Assembly (NCBI GenBank): GCA_905178155.1
Contig: CAJINV010000003.1
Coordinates: 11,929,426 to 11,993,425, forward strand
From: Amoebophrya sp. A120
Taxonomy: Eukaryota > Sar > Dinophyceae > Syndiniales > Amoebophryaceae
Reading direction: 5' to 3'
Length of the DNA stretch: 64,000 nt
In this document: positions 11,196-24,500 of the stretch, piece by piece
How the letters are laid out: every line of letters begins with the position of its first letter
Numbering within the stretch: the first letter of the stretch is position 1
The notes under the pieces: generated by a model
What the model saw: only the letters and a program-made list of their open reading frames with translations
What the model was told of the DNA's origin: nothing
The model's database searches: none
Translations under genes and position numbers: made by a program

Positions 11196-13550
11196 ATGGC
11201 GATGCGCATGACACAAGACCCCCGCGAAGAGCTCGACGAGTACTACCAGGGCTTGCCCTACGACAACGCGCCCACCGGTATGCCCTTGGAGGCGCCGGAA
11301 GAGGACTACCCCGACGATCCCGACGCGCATCTGTCCATCATTGAACGGCCGCAGACCGCCCCGGCAATGGGCCGCCGGCCCCACAGCGCACACTCCCGGT
11401 CCGGGACCGCAACGCCAATTTCCCGGGACGGGAAGCCCCGCCCGGTAACGCCGGGATCGACCCGCGGCGGGAAGAGAACGGGGCTGCACGACGGCACGCC
11501 TCGATCCGTGGCGAGTAGCCGGCCGGGGAGTAGAAGCGGGGGGAGAACGAGGGGACCGGGTAGTTCACACGGGACTAGGAACAACCTCCAGCGGCCACTA
11601 TCCGCCCCGAGCCGGACATTTGACTCGTCGAGGATTACGCCGATTGTGGAGGAGGGATTGTGGAACGACATACCGGGGTATCAGGAGGCCCAGGAGGAGT
11701 ATCTAGAGCGCCGGGGACCGGCGGGGAGACCGATAAGTGCGCAGAGCAATAGGGAAATGTATAGAATTTTTTCACCTGGCGTCTTGCTTCGCGACTTCGT
11801 TGGACTTCGTTGCTGCGGATTTCGAATTCATCATGATGAGCCATTCTTTCTTTTCAATCTGTCAATCCGCTGATCTCTTCATGATTGAACACAGAAGAAA
11901 TTAAGACTACGACGGACTGACATTTTTCGGTTTTGTTGCACTGCTGTATGATACAAAGATCTAGCTGCAAATCACGCATCTTTCGCATGTCAAATTCCGA
12001 TCCCTTTGAAATCAGCTACACGCCTGATCTCTACCACGACGCGAGACGGTCACAGGTGCAAACGCCGCATTCGGATTTCTTCAATCCGATCAGGATAGGG
12101 GAGAGATGGTACAGTAGTCTGCGTTGCATTCTGATTCATCATCTTCTCTGCATGATACGACCCAAAACGTATTCCGGGTCGGATTTATGAACAAAACGTC
12201 CTCCCACCTCCGTGATGACCAATCTTTATTAGCTCTATGTGAAGTTGTTCCACGCGACACTGCTGAGCACTTTCTCAAAGGTTACAACTCTCTGATGAGG
12301 GGTAGATCCGTAGTTGGGGAAGAATTTTTCAGCGTGCGTCTGCATGAAAAGCTGCGCTCCGCTAGTATTTCCAGAATCATCCGCGTCACTTCCGCGTCCA
12401 CGAAAACTGTGATGAATGATTGATATTAGCTCTATGTGAAGGCGAAAGCTTTCGCCAATGAGCAAAGTACTCAATAAGGTTACAACTCTCTGATAGCTAG
12501 ATTGGCATTTGTGAGGCGGGAAGCACAAGAACGAGCTGAATGTGCGTTCTGTGGTCGTGCATTAGAAACACAGCATGATGAACGAATTTTTGATAACTAT
12601 CAAGCTCAACAGATCTGAAATCTTGCGTTGACGATAGTTTAAAACAGTCTTCTTTCTCCGTCTGAAAACTACATGCTTCTTTCAACATGCTCGACCGCAT
12701 TGACAGGGTTATCAGCTTTTCACGCACAACAGATCTGTTCGTATTTTTCCATGGATGCAATGTTGCGCATACTTTGATTTTCCTCTTGCGCAACGACTCC
12801 GAGCCCTTGTCGAGCACCTAACTCAATTTCTATGGTGTTTCGATTTCGGTAGCATCCCAGAACAATTCGTGAATTCCGGTTGAGGATGAAATACTTTTCG
12901 TTCTCCCGAGTAGTAGCTCGCCCTTCATATTCCTTGTCGCGGTAGGTGCACGAATGTTGGGTCTAGCGCTCTTTTTCGACGCTCTTCTCGATGGATCGTG
13001 CAGGGTCGCGGTTGCGGCCAAACTACCGGGTCAAACCATGGAGGGAACATACAATCTAGCAAGAATTTTCGCATCAGATACTTCAGAATGAAGTAGGAAT
13101 TCCCACACATGACAGATTTTCCAATTCAAAATATCAACCAGGAAATCCGAATGGCAAACGGGCGTGAAGTCCCGGCAGCGAGGGGCGAAATACGTGACAT
13201 GATGACACTTTTTCATGCGCGTCAACTGAGGAAGGCTGGGGTTGGAATTTGGTTTGTGGAGAGGTTCTCCGCAGATCGGATTCTCTTTCTTGGTCTTCCC
13301 GTGTGATGAATGCTGAAACAAATCCATTTAAAGTTTGTCTGACTGCGACAAAGCCCTACACTCCCCCGAGTCTCCACTGGTCTACGCCTCGTGCCCATCC
13401 GGACACGGAGGCTGCAACGCGGTCGCCGCGCACAAACCGGGCTGCGCACTGCGGCAGCTACAGGCGGACGCCAGCGCGGGCGGAAGAGACGATGGATTGC
13501 TGAAGATTAGGAGCGACAGACTGTTTGGAAAAGGGGATGAGAGTGGGTGA
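11196..13550 (+). CDS. Pro/Arg/Ser-rich disordered protein (multi-exon)
   Basis: The exon is open from the acceptor CTCAG before 11180, with an ATG at 11196 (MAMRMTQDPREELDEYYQG). It is acidic at first, then rich in Arg, Pro, Ser and Gly with short RP-containing motifs (ERPQTAPA, GRRPHSAH), which suggests an intrinsically disordered scaffold. The first block runs to about 11755 (SAQSNREM). A second block at about 11990-12108 encodes FEISYTPDLYHDARRSQV and ends IGER. A GT-AG intron (12109-13333) joins it in frame to 13334-13550, a Cys-containing tail (LSDCDKALHSPESPLVYAS) ending GKGDESG and TGA. The boundary between the first two blocks is unresolved. It could be the 3' part of the membrane-protein gene just upstream. 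No known family recognised. Confidence 0.5.
12900..13120. repeat. Diverged dispersed repeat, copy B
   Basis: Lies inside the 1.2-kb intron of the preceding gene and resembles 10690-10960 in block order. Low similarity; reported as a candidate. Confidence 0.4.
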
Positions 13551-14531
13551 ATGCACTTGGTGTGTTATGTGCTCGATGATAACTGTTAATGGGGGGTTGA
13601 AAGACGTATCAATGATCATCCTTCCTTGTAAGAATTAGTTCAGCATCTCGCTTGGAGCAACCCCATGCGATGTCTGTTCTTTGAGCAAAAGATAGTTGTG
13701 GAATCGCGCAGGAGTATGAATATTGTATGATTTGGTCTTCCTCCACTGCGATCGCTGCCTGTCAGTCGTCGAGTCTCGCGCTTTTTTTCCTGCTCGCGAG
13801 AATGTAATGGTAGTGTCATGACTCCAAGAAGAATCAGATGTCACATCGCTCGCTGAGGCCTGCGGTTTTATGCCCTTCTGCAGCGTCCTCCCATGTACAA
13901 GTCTGCTGTCATTTCAATGCACGCACCCGCGATGGAACGGGAAGTAGTTTTTCAAAAGACAAAAGGGACACGTGCCCTCATGGGTCGTGTCGTCATGATT
14001 TTGCACACAAGGAGCGTGTGCCGATTGGTTTGTCATGATGGGTGTTCGTTTCTACTTCCTTGCAGACCCGTTCTAACTCTGCCTCTGTCAACATGCAGAG
14101 ATCGACCTCCACACTACAATGATGACGAAGAAGTTTTACTGTATCAGGATACGGAGTTTCCGTTTCGACGGAACATGCCGATAACCTACTTCTGCTGCCT
14201 TCCGTCTGATCATACCAACATACTTTCTTTACGTACATAATCGTACACAGTGCATATATGATACACACAGAGGTGGTTAAGATGGAAATCTCCCCCTCCA
14301 ATGAAGCCCGTGGTCGTTCAATAGTTACTGCGTTTCTTTCTGTGCGTGTTGCAAGAGCGAATTTTGAGCGTCATCAAAGCTGCGAGAGAGCAGGTTCGTG
14401 GTTGGATTTTCATTTCCGGCTGTAGGCGTTTTCTAGTGCCATGGTATGGAGATACTCACTTTTTGATGTGTATGCGTCAATGCCGATCTGGAGCTTTGAC
14501 TTAAGATCGAGCGCAGTACTTGTATACCAAG
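13551..14531. other. No gene recognised
   Basis: Spacer before the WD40 gene. Contains short ORFs only. The 5' leader or promoter of the WD40 gene must lie here, but no motif is distinctive. Confidence 0.45.
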
Positions 14532-16820
14532 ATGAACATGAACAACATGAACTCGCCCATAACCCCTCGCTCGAAGTTCCTCGAGTACAAGTCCCTTGTC
14601 CAAGACGATGCTTCTTTTTCCCGGCGATACTTCGTGCCGCCGAATCCGAAACTTTCCGGCAACAACGGGGTGCCGATAAACCTCCGCTACCACACGGATA
14701 ACGTCACGGACGTGCGGTGGGTGTCGGACTTTGAATGCCTCACCTGCAGCATTGACTCCACGTTGTGCAAGTGGAACTTGGTGGAAGCTAGTGAAGCAGA
14801 TAATGAGAACGGAGCCGGATCGTCTTATCCGAATAGTCCAACCGCGGTTTCCTCTCCGGACTCAGCAGCCTACTTCGGAGCCGGCGGTGGAGGATTGTCG
14901 CCAGAGAACAATAACAGCAATCCGCTTGTTGGTGGTACTATGGCTTCTCTAGGGACTAATAACAATCAACAAACGAGTAACTCAGCCGCGGCGCAGATAA
15001 ACCTCGTCCCGGTGAAAACGGTTTCTGACGCGTCGGCAGAAGGTGTCTACTGCGTGGACGTGATGGGGAAGACCATCGCGACTGGGTCGAGCGGAAAGCA
15101 GCTGAAATTATACGGGCTAGACGAGCTGGATTCCCTTGCGAGTTTGGACACGGAATCGGCGGTTTACGCCGTGCGGTTTCGCGACCCACAGTTCCTGGTT
15201 TGCGGCACGAAACTGGGCTGTTGTATGTTTTTCGACCCGGCGAGCGAAGCGTGCATCTCGCAGATCGAGGGGCTGCACAAGTCCGTGTTGCAAAGCGTCG
15301 ACTTGTCGGAGAACAATGGGGTGCTGACGGGAGGGAGTGATGGTAATTACGAATTGATGGTCATGGAAATGTTTACCGGGAGATGATTTACAAGGTGAAG
15401 AAGTGTGCGTTTGCTCTGTCTTCGCTGAGGAGACATGCATTGTATCTGTTCGCAAATTTTGCACCTCTTTGTACTGACGCAAGATGATAGCAAAAAACCC
15501 TCAAGGTAAAATCTACCTCGTCGACCCTCGTGCGCAGAACTGGTCGCCGGCGAACTTTAGCTACGTGGCAGTTGAAAAAACCGCGATTTACGCCGTTCGG
15601 TGGTGCGCCAACCCGAACTATTTTCTCTCTTCCGGCGACAATTACTGCATTTCGCGGTGGGACGTGCGCAAAATGTCCACGCTCTCGCGCCGCCGCGGGG
15701 AGCAATCCGTGGTGACGAACTACTTTGGGCACAGCTCGGACGTGCGCTGTTTAGAGATGCTGGGCGAAGATTATTTTGTGTCCGGCACGGCGGACGGGTC
15801 GCTTCGGATCTGGCCCGTGGACGAGGTCGGGGCGATTCAGGACACGCTCGTGCAGAACGATTTCCAAATCGAGAAGGCCGAATCGGACCGTGCGGAGATC
15901 GAAGTCAACGTGGTCGCCCACGCGCACAGTGAGCCGGGGCGGAAGAAGGTGCAGAAGAACCTGGAATTACTCCACGATTTGTACGACCGCACGTTTGAGC
16001 TGCAGGAAATCTACAGCGAGAGGTCCGTATCAAATGCAAAAATGTCTGGGTCTGGAAACTTGTGATGCTGTGTGGCGTATCATGAGGAGGCGACAATTGC
16101 TGGCTCAGCATAGCAAGCTTCTGAGCTTCTAAGTGTTGCCTATTCTGCATGACAAACTACGTTTCTGCATGACAGAAAAGTAGGGCTCTTTGGTAATGTG
16201 CATGACAGAATTAAGAGTCATGCCAGACAAGCATGACAAACTTGCATTCTTCCAGACCCAGACACTTTTACTTTTGATAGTCCGCCTTGCAGTGTCTCCA
16301 AGCGACCTACCAGCTGGATGCGCACAGCTCTATCAAATGTAAAAATGTCGGGGTCTGGAAGATTCTGAGACCTGCCATGCATGTTTTGCATTGGCCATGA
16401 TGTCTGTGGTGCATGCCCTAGCATCACGGATTTTTTGAGGGCTTCGCGATGCCTACTCCGCATGACAAATGCCCTCTCCGCGTAGCAAAAATTGCATTCC
16501 CTTTGCTGCTCATGCAATGCAGATTTTTTTGGAATCCAAATTCAGCATCACAAGTTGCATCCTTCCAGACCCAGACACTTTTACATTTGATAAGCTCGCT
16601 GGTGTGCGGATTGTCGGCGAGGAAGTGTCCGCAGAGCAACCACTGGAGAATCCTCACCTCCTCGGCCGACCAAACGGTGAAGCTGTTTCGCTTGGCAAAC
16701 AAGCTAGACAAAAATCGGCATGTCCGGTGGGTGACGCAGTACAGTTCCACGCCGGCCTACGACAACTTCGGATTTCGCGACACCATGGGAAGGCACGACT
16801 CGCTGACCCGGGTGTACTGA
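14532..16820 (+). CDS. WD40-repeat protein, four exons
   Basis: The ATG at 14532 begins MNMNNMNSPITPRSKFLEYK. Beta-propeller blades are visible: VTDVRWVSDFECLTCSIDST with CKWNL, TIATGSSGKQLKLYGLDEL, LTGGSDG/KIYLVDPR, YAVRWCANPNYFLSSGDNY with SRWDVRKM, DVRCLEMLGEDYFVSGTADG with LRIWPVDEV, and RILTSSADQTVKLFR. A Ser/Asn/Gly-rich insert (about residues 95-160) lies between early blades. Exons: 14532-15342, 15506 to about 16027, 16285-16330 and 16598-16820. The first intron is GT-AG. The second and third are introners; removing each with one copy of its duplication restores a continuous frame. The C-terminus is RHDSLTRVY. WD40 propellers are binding platforms; the partner is unknown. The specific orthologue was not identified. 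Confidence 0.8.
15343..15505. mobile_element. Intron flanked by GGTAA duplication, GT-AG
   Basis: GGTAA occurs at 15342-15346 and again at 15505-15509. Using GT-AG at these repeats gives TGGSD/GKIYLVDPR, a classic WD40 strand. It looks like an introner whose duplication supplied both splice sites. Terminal inverted repeats are weak. Confidence 0.5.
16028..16279. mobile_element. Introner, GGGTCTGG family, duplication GTCCG
   Basis: 252 bp. The left end TATCAAATGCAAAAATGTCT continues GGGTCTGGAA; the right end is TTCCAGACCC followed by AGACACTTTTACTTTTGATA. GTCCG flanks it at 16023-16027 and 16280-16284. Exact removal gives ERSALQCLQATYQLD. A GT-AG alternative (16027-16280) would add one Ser. 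Confidence 0.9.
16331..16592. mobile_element. Introner, GGGTCTGG family, duplication AGCTC
   Basis: 262 bp, same family as the element 50 bp upstream. The left end is TATCAAATGTAAAAATGTC and the right end GACACTTTTACATTTGATA. AGCTC flanks it at 16326-16330 and 16593-16597. Exact removal gives DAHSSLVCGLSARK and reaches the last WD40 blade in frame. No GT-AG pair at the element boundary does so. Confidence 0.92.
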
Positions 16821-18523
16821 GAAAGGGCCTAGGGTAGAATGTTGTGCTCAGCAGGTCGGAAATAGCACGAGGCATGTAAACTGGAGTTGGCATCATAGTA
16901 CACATAGAAATTTCAATATTTTCAACTGAAAGAAAGGGACCAGAAAGATCAACGCTGTATTCTTGTTGTTGACGTCAAGCTGCTCAAATATTTTCAAGGT
17001 TTTGGTGTTGTCAGTGCAAAACTGAGAACATGTCATTTTTCGGATCGAAGAACGCGAACAAAAACAAAATTCAAGATGCTCAGTACTTATGCAAATCTTC
17101 AGGCATACGCATACAGAAGGTGTGTGGTACTTGTACCCTGCATATTCGTGTGTGATAGCAGTGCTCGCGTTTGGCGTTCCTCGTCGATAGTGTGATCGGT
17201 CAGTTTCGCTTTCGATGTAGTGTAGCAATATGCAATTCCTAGATGTTGCGACTGCCCTTTCGTCGGTCTGCCCGTGTCTGCCATTTTGAAAAAACGAATT
17301 TGAAACCGATGAGTCATTATTTCGTGGTCAGCAATGTCGTCCGCGGACAAACGTCGTTGCATACCGCGTGGTTTTTGCCAAGTCCTCCTTAAGCTTTAAG
17401 GTAGTGTTTTGAAAGATCCAGAAAAATGAGGGCTCTCGTCCTAGCTGAAGACGAACAAAGCTTGTTTTTCTTTTAGAAAGTGGCTCCCTTACCTTTAATA
17501 TGTAAAGATCCAGAAAAATGGAGAATCCCGCCCATTCTAGACAGGAGCAGAAGGGTCAGCAAGAGAGTGCTTTACTACTTCTTTTTTCCATAGTGCACTT
17601 CTTTCTCGATTAGCTTTGTTTTCTCTTTTAGTATTTGTGCTTGTTGCTTTACTTTTTTTTCCTTGCTATAATCTCTTCTAGTTCTATCTATCTCGTAGTT
17701 GTAGGTCACTGCTATTTTTTTTCCTCTTCCATTGCCATTGCGGTTTTCACCATTGCCAATGCTGATTTTCGCTGACTTTTTGTCATACCACGCCTCACGT
17801 ACACCATTAGAAGTGTAGCATTGGCGTCGGCCGCAAAAAAAAGTCGGTCGGTTTCGACCGTGGACACGCGCTGTAGCCGAAACTTTGCACTCTTAAAGTT
17901 CTGGAACGCCGCCCCGCAGCCAAGCCAAGCCAAACTTTTCTGATTCTGATTCTGATTCGGTGGTAGTGTAGCTACTTATGTACGAAGGTGCAGTTCGGTC
18001 GTGAGCAACAAGGAGCAATGATTCCAATAGACGTGCCGCAGCCACGACACCTCCCGGTTCCAATTCGGTCTTCGTGCAAAGCATTTCTGATTTTGCTTAT
18101 GGCTTAGAAAGTCTAGTGCTCCTCGGTAAGAAAAAGCAATATTCGTCGGTCCTCGTCTTTGCACTTTGATGTGTCCGCGCAGTTGAACTTAACTTGATAG
18201 CAGTGGAACAAATCAGTGCGGCGTTTCTAGTGTGAAAGAAACCAAGCAGTGAATACTTATTTCTCACCACCACCACCAGGTTTGTAACAAACACTCAAAA
18301 GCTTCATGATCCCATTTCTACAACTAGTGTCAAGGAACTTCTTTACAACGACCCTGTGCGGAGCAGCTCCTTTTTGACTTCTCCGCAGCAGTATATTCTA
18401 AGCCTACACGGACGTTCCATTATCATGTTGTCTCGAATTCGACCCATCCCATCTGTTTGTTGAGTTAGACGTGCTACTTTACATCAACGCTTTTGTCCTT
18501 CCTAGCACGTGCGACGGAACACG
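16821..18523. other. No gene recognised
   Basis: Spacer between the WD40 gene and the membrane protein gene. A 16-bp direct repeat, AAAGATCCAGAAAAAT, occurs near 17411 and again near 17505. T-rich around 17575-17735. No coding block supported. Confidence 0.5.
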
Positions 18524-21500
18524 ATGTCTTCGTCCCGCCACCAGCGGTACTACGAAGAAGATCACGAGACGGAGAGCGGGAGCTACGGCTACGAGGAGGA
18601 CTACGAAAACGAGGCGTACGATCATCGCGAGAAAAATTACTACAAAAACCACGGCAAGTACTACCAAGACGAGGAGTCGTACGAAGACGATGGCTCCTAC
18701 AATGGATTCGATCACGACGAAGCCTACGATGACTACGTAGCCAGTGCAAAAAATTGTATGGTGCACCATCAGTGAGAGTGACAGTGAGGAGAATTAGAAT
18801 AGATAAATGGATGTCATAAGTAGTCATACATAGCGCGCCGGAATGAGAAGATTCCCTGAAAGGTGGAGCAGCTGCCAATACTCGGGGCGCTCAGCCATCA
18901 TTCATTAGTGACGTTTCCTGCACGCCGCCGGATGATTGTTTTTTGCATTCCTCGAACCTCTGAGCCTCGCAGGTGAATATCGCATAATTTCGTTCTGTAG
19001 CACGACACTGAGTGTAGCTGACCAGTTTTTGCACAAGCTCCATAAGGAGAAAACTACTACGATTCCGCCTATCTTTCGCACCACGTCGGTGCCGAGCACT
19101 ACCCCCGCGTCGCGGCCCGGCCGGCCAAATCGCCCAAGCCCTTCCGAGCCAAGAGACGAGACGGGGAGGGCGAGGCGGCGCCGAAAGCCATGCGACCCTC
19201 CAATCGGCCCACGGGGGTGGAGGTGGAGCAGGAGGAGGAGGAGCAGGAGGAGGAGGGGATTGAACTTGCGGAAGTGGTGCCGGCCGGGAAGCCGAAAATA
19301 CCTCGACTGTCCCCGGAGGGGGCGCGGGTAGCGAAAAAGAAACGGGGAAAGAAGAGGCAACAAGAATGGGAAGACGAGGAGTTATCGGTTAGAAATACTG
19401 ATATGTCTGGGCCTGGAAAATTCTAGAGGAATTTGTATTATCATGGAGAAAAAGAGCGTGGTTTTCATGACCGGCTTTTAAAGGGACAATCTATGTTTTC
19501 GTCCAAAAAGGCAGTTTGCAATGCGAGCTACGGTGCACCATGAGAAAAGGTCAAGAAAACCTGTCATTTCAGACTCGTCGTCCACACTTCAGCATCGCAG
19601 GTTTCCAGGCGCAGGCTAATGTTTGCAGTGGATAGCAGGAGTACGGCGAAGACGACTACGACGGGGAGGACTACGAAGACGCACGACGGGAAAGGCACCA
19701 GAAAAAACGCAAGCAGGGCCGGCGGGGACATGGAGGAGACTCGGAAAACGCGTTCCTCATCTTTGGTGCAAATCCATTGTACGTTGGGTTGGCGGGACTG
19801 ATTATTGTGGGTCTGATCGTCGCCATCATTGTCGTGGCCACCAGTTCTGACGAGAGCGATTCCAGCACAGCCCCCGCACCGGCCCCCGCGGCAGGCAGTG
19901 GCAGTAGCAGTTCTCCGAGTCTTATGGAAGTTCACAACTGCCGGCTTTCCTCGTTTTCCTTTTCGTCATTTTTATTTGTGCACCTACACGACCAACACGC
20001 CAGCAATGATGCAGCTTGCGCTTCTGTAATAGCGCAAGTCTACACATTGTTCGTGAAGTACCGGTCGGTAGTATAGTTTCCGAAAGTTGTCGTGCTCGTG
20101 TGCACTGAATGCAAAAAAGCAGCGTGTGGACTCGGCCTGTGGCATGACAAACGTGCGAGGGTGAGGGGAGGTTGTTGTGCACTCTGATAAGCCCGAGCCC
20201 AAGTACACCATCTCCGACGCCAGCAGCAGCAACTCCGACCCCAGCAGCGACCCCAGCAACTCCGACCCCGACTCCGGTCGCCAATCCCCCCGTGGCTGTA
20301 TCAATCGCAAACCACATCATGATCCTCGATCTGGGAGGTCATCCGCTATGCATCGGGATACAACTACAGCGGCTAAAAATAACGACTGTGTTTTCGTTCT
20401 AAAAAGCATGCGAAACATCAAGCGTTTGCCTTAGGACATCTCGGTTTGAGGTTCCTTTGCCTTGTTTATTGGTTTCCTTTCATTTTGTTGAATTGACGCC
20501 GTTTTTTCTGTACGGAAAAAAAGGAATGATATCGCAACGTAGTCTTACTGAGGGGGGGGAGTATGCAGAAATTAATCGCGTAGCCGCTGGGACAGTCGGA
20601 TTGCATACGGCAAAAGCAAGTACTTTAGTATGATCAAATAAGCGCACTACGATTGATTGTGATTTCTCCTAGAGGTTGATGTAGATCGATGATGGAAGAT
20701 TTGCGCTGCATAGCCCGGGAGCGGGTTCGACAAGGCGCCGCACTGGTTCTACAAGAGCTACTTCATGTGCACCGCCGCCGATGCGCCCGACGACAAGAAG
20801 TGCGCGCCAAGTGTTATCCTACGTGGAAATTAATCGTGATAGATCAACATCACGTCGCACAATGCGCTTCCGATATAGAATTTCTCCTCTTCGAAGTCCT
20901 TCAGTCTTCCCGACCGTTGTTGAGGTGGCGCGCGCTGTTTTGCAACTTTTCTTTGCACGACCGATAAACTTTTGCATCGACAGTTGTCCTTAATTCTGCT
21001 TGTGCGCTCGCTCCGTCTGGTAAACATTCGGTGATGAAGAGACACCTATCATCGAAGCGCTGAGCTGACAAGACAATGACAACATTTTTGACTCAGCAGG
21101 TCTACACGACCTACTGTCTGCGGCTTCAGGCATTTCTTGCGCAGATATTAACCCATTTCTCGAGTTTAAGGAACAAAAGAAAGCGAATTTATACAGCATC
21201 CACAAAGAAAATGTAGAGTACTTTTCACTGAGGTGGTCTGCGGGGCGGCGAAGATGCTGCGGATGATGTTGATTCTACATGATTTTCAGTTCGATACTTT
21301 CCGACTGGCCCGCCTGCGGAGGCTCTTGGCATCCGGAGTAGATCTTCTTGAAAGCGCTTTTGTTCTTTTGTGTGCGTCATGCTCTGTGTCGGTTGCCCGT
21401 GGTTCTTATGCTCTCTCATGCGCATGCAGCCCCTGGTGAACATGAGTATGTATTCACGAAAAACAAAAATCATTTTTAGCACAATCAAAATCTAAGGTAC

Positions 21501-24500
21501 TGCCAGGAGGCGGAGAAGCAAACCTGTTCCGCGATGTATTCCTTGCAAATATGTCTCGGTCGGGAAAAGTGCAAACTTGTGATGCGTGTTGCGGACGATC
21601 ATATAAAAGTCTGTATTGCAAGACTTCACAAAACTCGGCCATTTCTGGCCATGCTGCAACGGCCATTTCGCATGCAGAAGAGGCAGTAACATGGGGCTGC
21701 AGAACGTCTCATAGTAAGCCCTGCATTCCTGACTTGGTGGAGCTTGGGATGATTGAAAAACTGCATGATAAATCTGAAAATTTTCCAGACTCACCAGACC
21801 TATTTGCATCGTTGATACGATGGGCACCGCGACGATGAAGCCCACGCCGACGGGGGGGAGCGTGGGCGACAAGCTCGACTCTATGGGTGGATACGGGTTC
21901 ATGTGCCCGCACTTGATGCTGGGTTCCTCCGAGCTCCTCGCGGCTGCCCGAGCCGACGGCCTGGACCCGGACGTGCACGCGTACGGCGTGGCCACGATGG
22001 ATGAACTAAAATGCGGGCAGTGCGCGGAACTGGAGAACACGGAGCCGAAGCTGAAGCTGGCGCCGAAGTTGACGGTGCAGGTTTTTAACACCGTGGTATT
22101 ACAATGAAAAATGCCCCCACGACCCCATAGCCTGGTGACGGCATTTGTATTGCAAAACCTTTCCAATGGAAACATTCCCCATCTTGCATGTTTCAGCATC
22201 GGAAACTTTTAATTATGCGGAACAACTACAATTTGTGTTGCGCGAGAGCCCAGGAGCAGCCGGGCCTGTCATATAAAAAGATGCCTGACTCGCCTAGATT
22301 CTGCATCAGAAACACTCATGTAGTCCTTTCATGCAAGACAAAAAGTTTTTCATTTGGAAACTTTGCATCGCATATTTTTGCAACGTCCGGGGTCGTGAGG
22401 GCATTTTTCCTTATGATACGTGGCCGACCACGTTGATGTCTACATGGCCGGAGGCGGTTACGGGGCCCACAACGGTATGCTTTGGAAGAAAAGCACTTGC
22501 ATGTTGGTGTGTTCCAGGGCGGAGTAGACGATGCGCAGAAGCCGTGCGGCTTCTACCAGTAGCGACGAAATATTGCGGCAGGACCTTTTATTTTCGCTAG
22601 ACAATTATTTTTTGTCCCCATGTGAGATTCTTGGCTGCGTTTGTCTACTTCAAGAAAGAGATTTTTGTAAAACTCGAAACTGGAGTTGTGGTTGCCTTGT
22701 TGTTGCCACAGAACCCATGTTCTATTCGTCACCTCTGCCGAACACGCCGATAAAACTTGCATAATTTTTCTACTCCATACCCGGTTGTTCGGAGTCCAAC
22801 TCCCAGGTCAAGAGCGGCACGCCAAACACAGGCTATTTCTACGAGAAGCACGTGTCGCATATGAGAGTTCACATCTCCCCCTCTCCCTCATTTGTGCCGC
22901 AAAATACGAAAAAACGCACGTCTTGCCTCTAAACACTGTCCGCGTGGCGACAAATGTTGGATAATTTTCAAACAGTACTACAATTTTTATCCGTGTCCAG
23001 ATTTGTTCTTGTCATGCGGAAGCAACATGATTTCTGCCGTTGCTTGTGGTGCTACTCGAGCTTTCTAAATGCGGGCGGAGGGGGAGTTGTGCACTCTCAT
23101 TGCGCACTCGGAATTTATGGACCACCTGAATTCGCTGCCCGAAAAGGACAAGATTGTGGGTCCGGGGAGTCTGGACCTGGACCAGGCCATATCAAAATGA
23201 AAAAATCCCCCACGACGTCTCCACATTGAAATGGAAACCTCTGTTGCTGAATTTGTGTACACGAATCTCCGGCTTTGTTGTATTTTAGCAAGGGTCTGGA
23301 GGCATTTTCAGAGCCTGTTTGGGTCTGTAGAAGGTTTTTAGAAATTAAGTAGTACCAGACACCCTTCATAAACAAGTACGCAAAAGTGCATTGCGACAGA
23401 TTGGCTGTAGAATACGGCAGATAAAAAATAAACCAGCATCATAACTTTGAGGTTGGAGAGGGGAGATTTTTCCATACGATAGGCCATTGCGTGGGGCGGG
23501 GGAATTCGGGGCGGGAAGACTTACGCGGACTGCATGCGCGCCTGCACGGACACAGTTGCTCAGTGCCGCAGCAGCTGCCAGCTCCCCAAGGCGGGATGCT
23601 CGGGGAGCACCGAATTCATATCACGTGCAAAATTTTTGCTGCTCTGCGTGATAGTACAAGAGCTGTGCGAGAAACAGACTATGCTGGTGTCAATCTGTGA
23701 CGCAGCTGAAAAAATACTTGCAACACAGTTAGACTTAGATCTGTCAGGCCGGACATTCTTGAGTAAATTGTAAGTGAGAACCCCAGCGCTTGATGAAAGG
23801 CACTGTCACAACGTATAACTAGCGGCGCAGGACAAGCTTTTCTTTTAGTCAGGGAGAACCAACTACAGGTTTGTGATGGTCTGTTGATATTATTTGGTAT
23901 TTCCGGCCCAACATATCGATCAATAGCGAAACGAGGCTAAGCGCTGCCAGCTAACGGGAGCGACACCGCTGTAGGGGCAACAGCGCGCGCCGGGCGCGTG
24001 TTGTCGTTTCTTTGGCGTTGGGAGTTAATCTCCACCCGCCTCGATGCATGGATTAGCGAGCGCGCCGCAGCTGCGACGCACGGCAAAACGCAGCCGGCCG
24101 ACAATGCCGCCCTGCGTGCTCGCAGCGACCCAAGGTCGCTGCAAGCTGGTGCCGTGGCCGCAACTGCTGCGTGCTCGCTGGTCTGGCGTCGCCCAATCCC
24201 CCAAAGCTGTGACAGCTAACCTCGCGCACATGTCGCGAATAATGCCAGCAGCGGTTAACTTCTCTCAAACTGTTTCTCGGTGGCGAGGAAGAGGACACCA
24301 GCGAGAGCACAAGAAGTTTTGCCAACGTGCATAATTCTGCATTCTCGACCCCAGCAGCTGCGAACACGCGTTCCGAGGACATTCTCAGTACGTGACTGAC
24401 AAGGCCATCGAGTCCTGCAAATGGAGCTTCAACCACGACCTGCACTGGAACCGTGACATCAAATACAAGGTGGTGGCTTGCCCTGCGAGTCTTGTGCAAC

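Noticed and set aside
17411-17520. Introner suggested by two AAAGATCCAGAAAAAT copies
   Set aside because: The copies are direct, not inverted, and no coding sequence flanks them.
21492-22199. 235-codon minus-strand ORF
   Set aside because: It lies opposite the CGQCAEL exon and a well-defined introner. The + strand reading is supported by duplication-guided splicing, so this is a shadow.
23491-23700. ORF reading GREDLRGLHARLHG
   Set aside because: The overlapping frame gives YADCMRACTDTVAQC, which joins in frame to both neighbours after introner removal.
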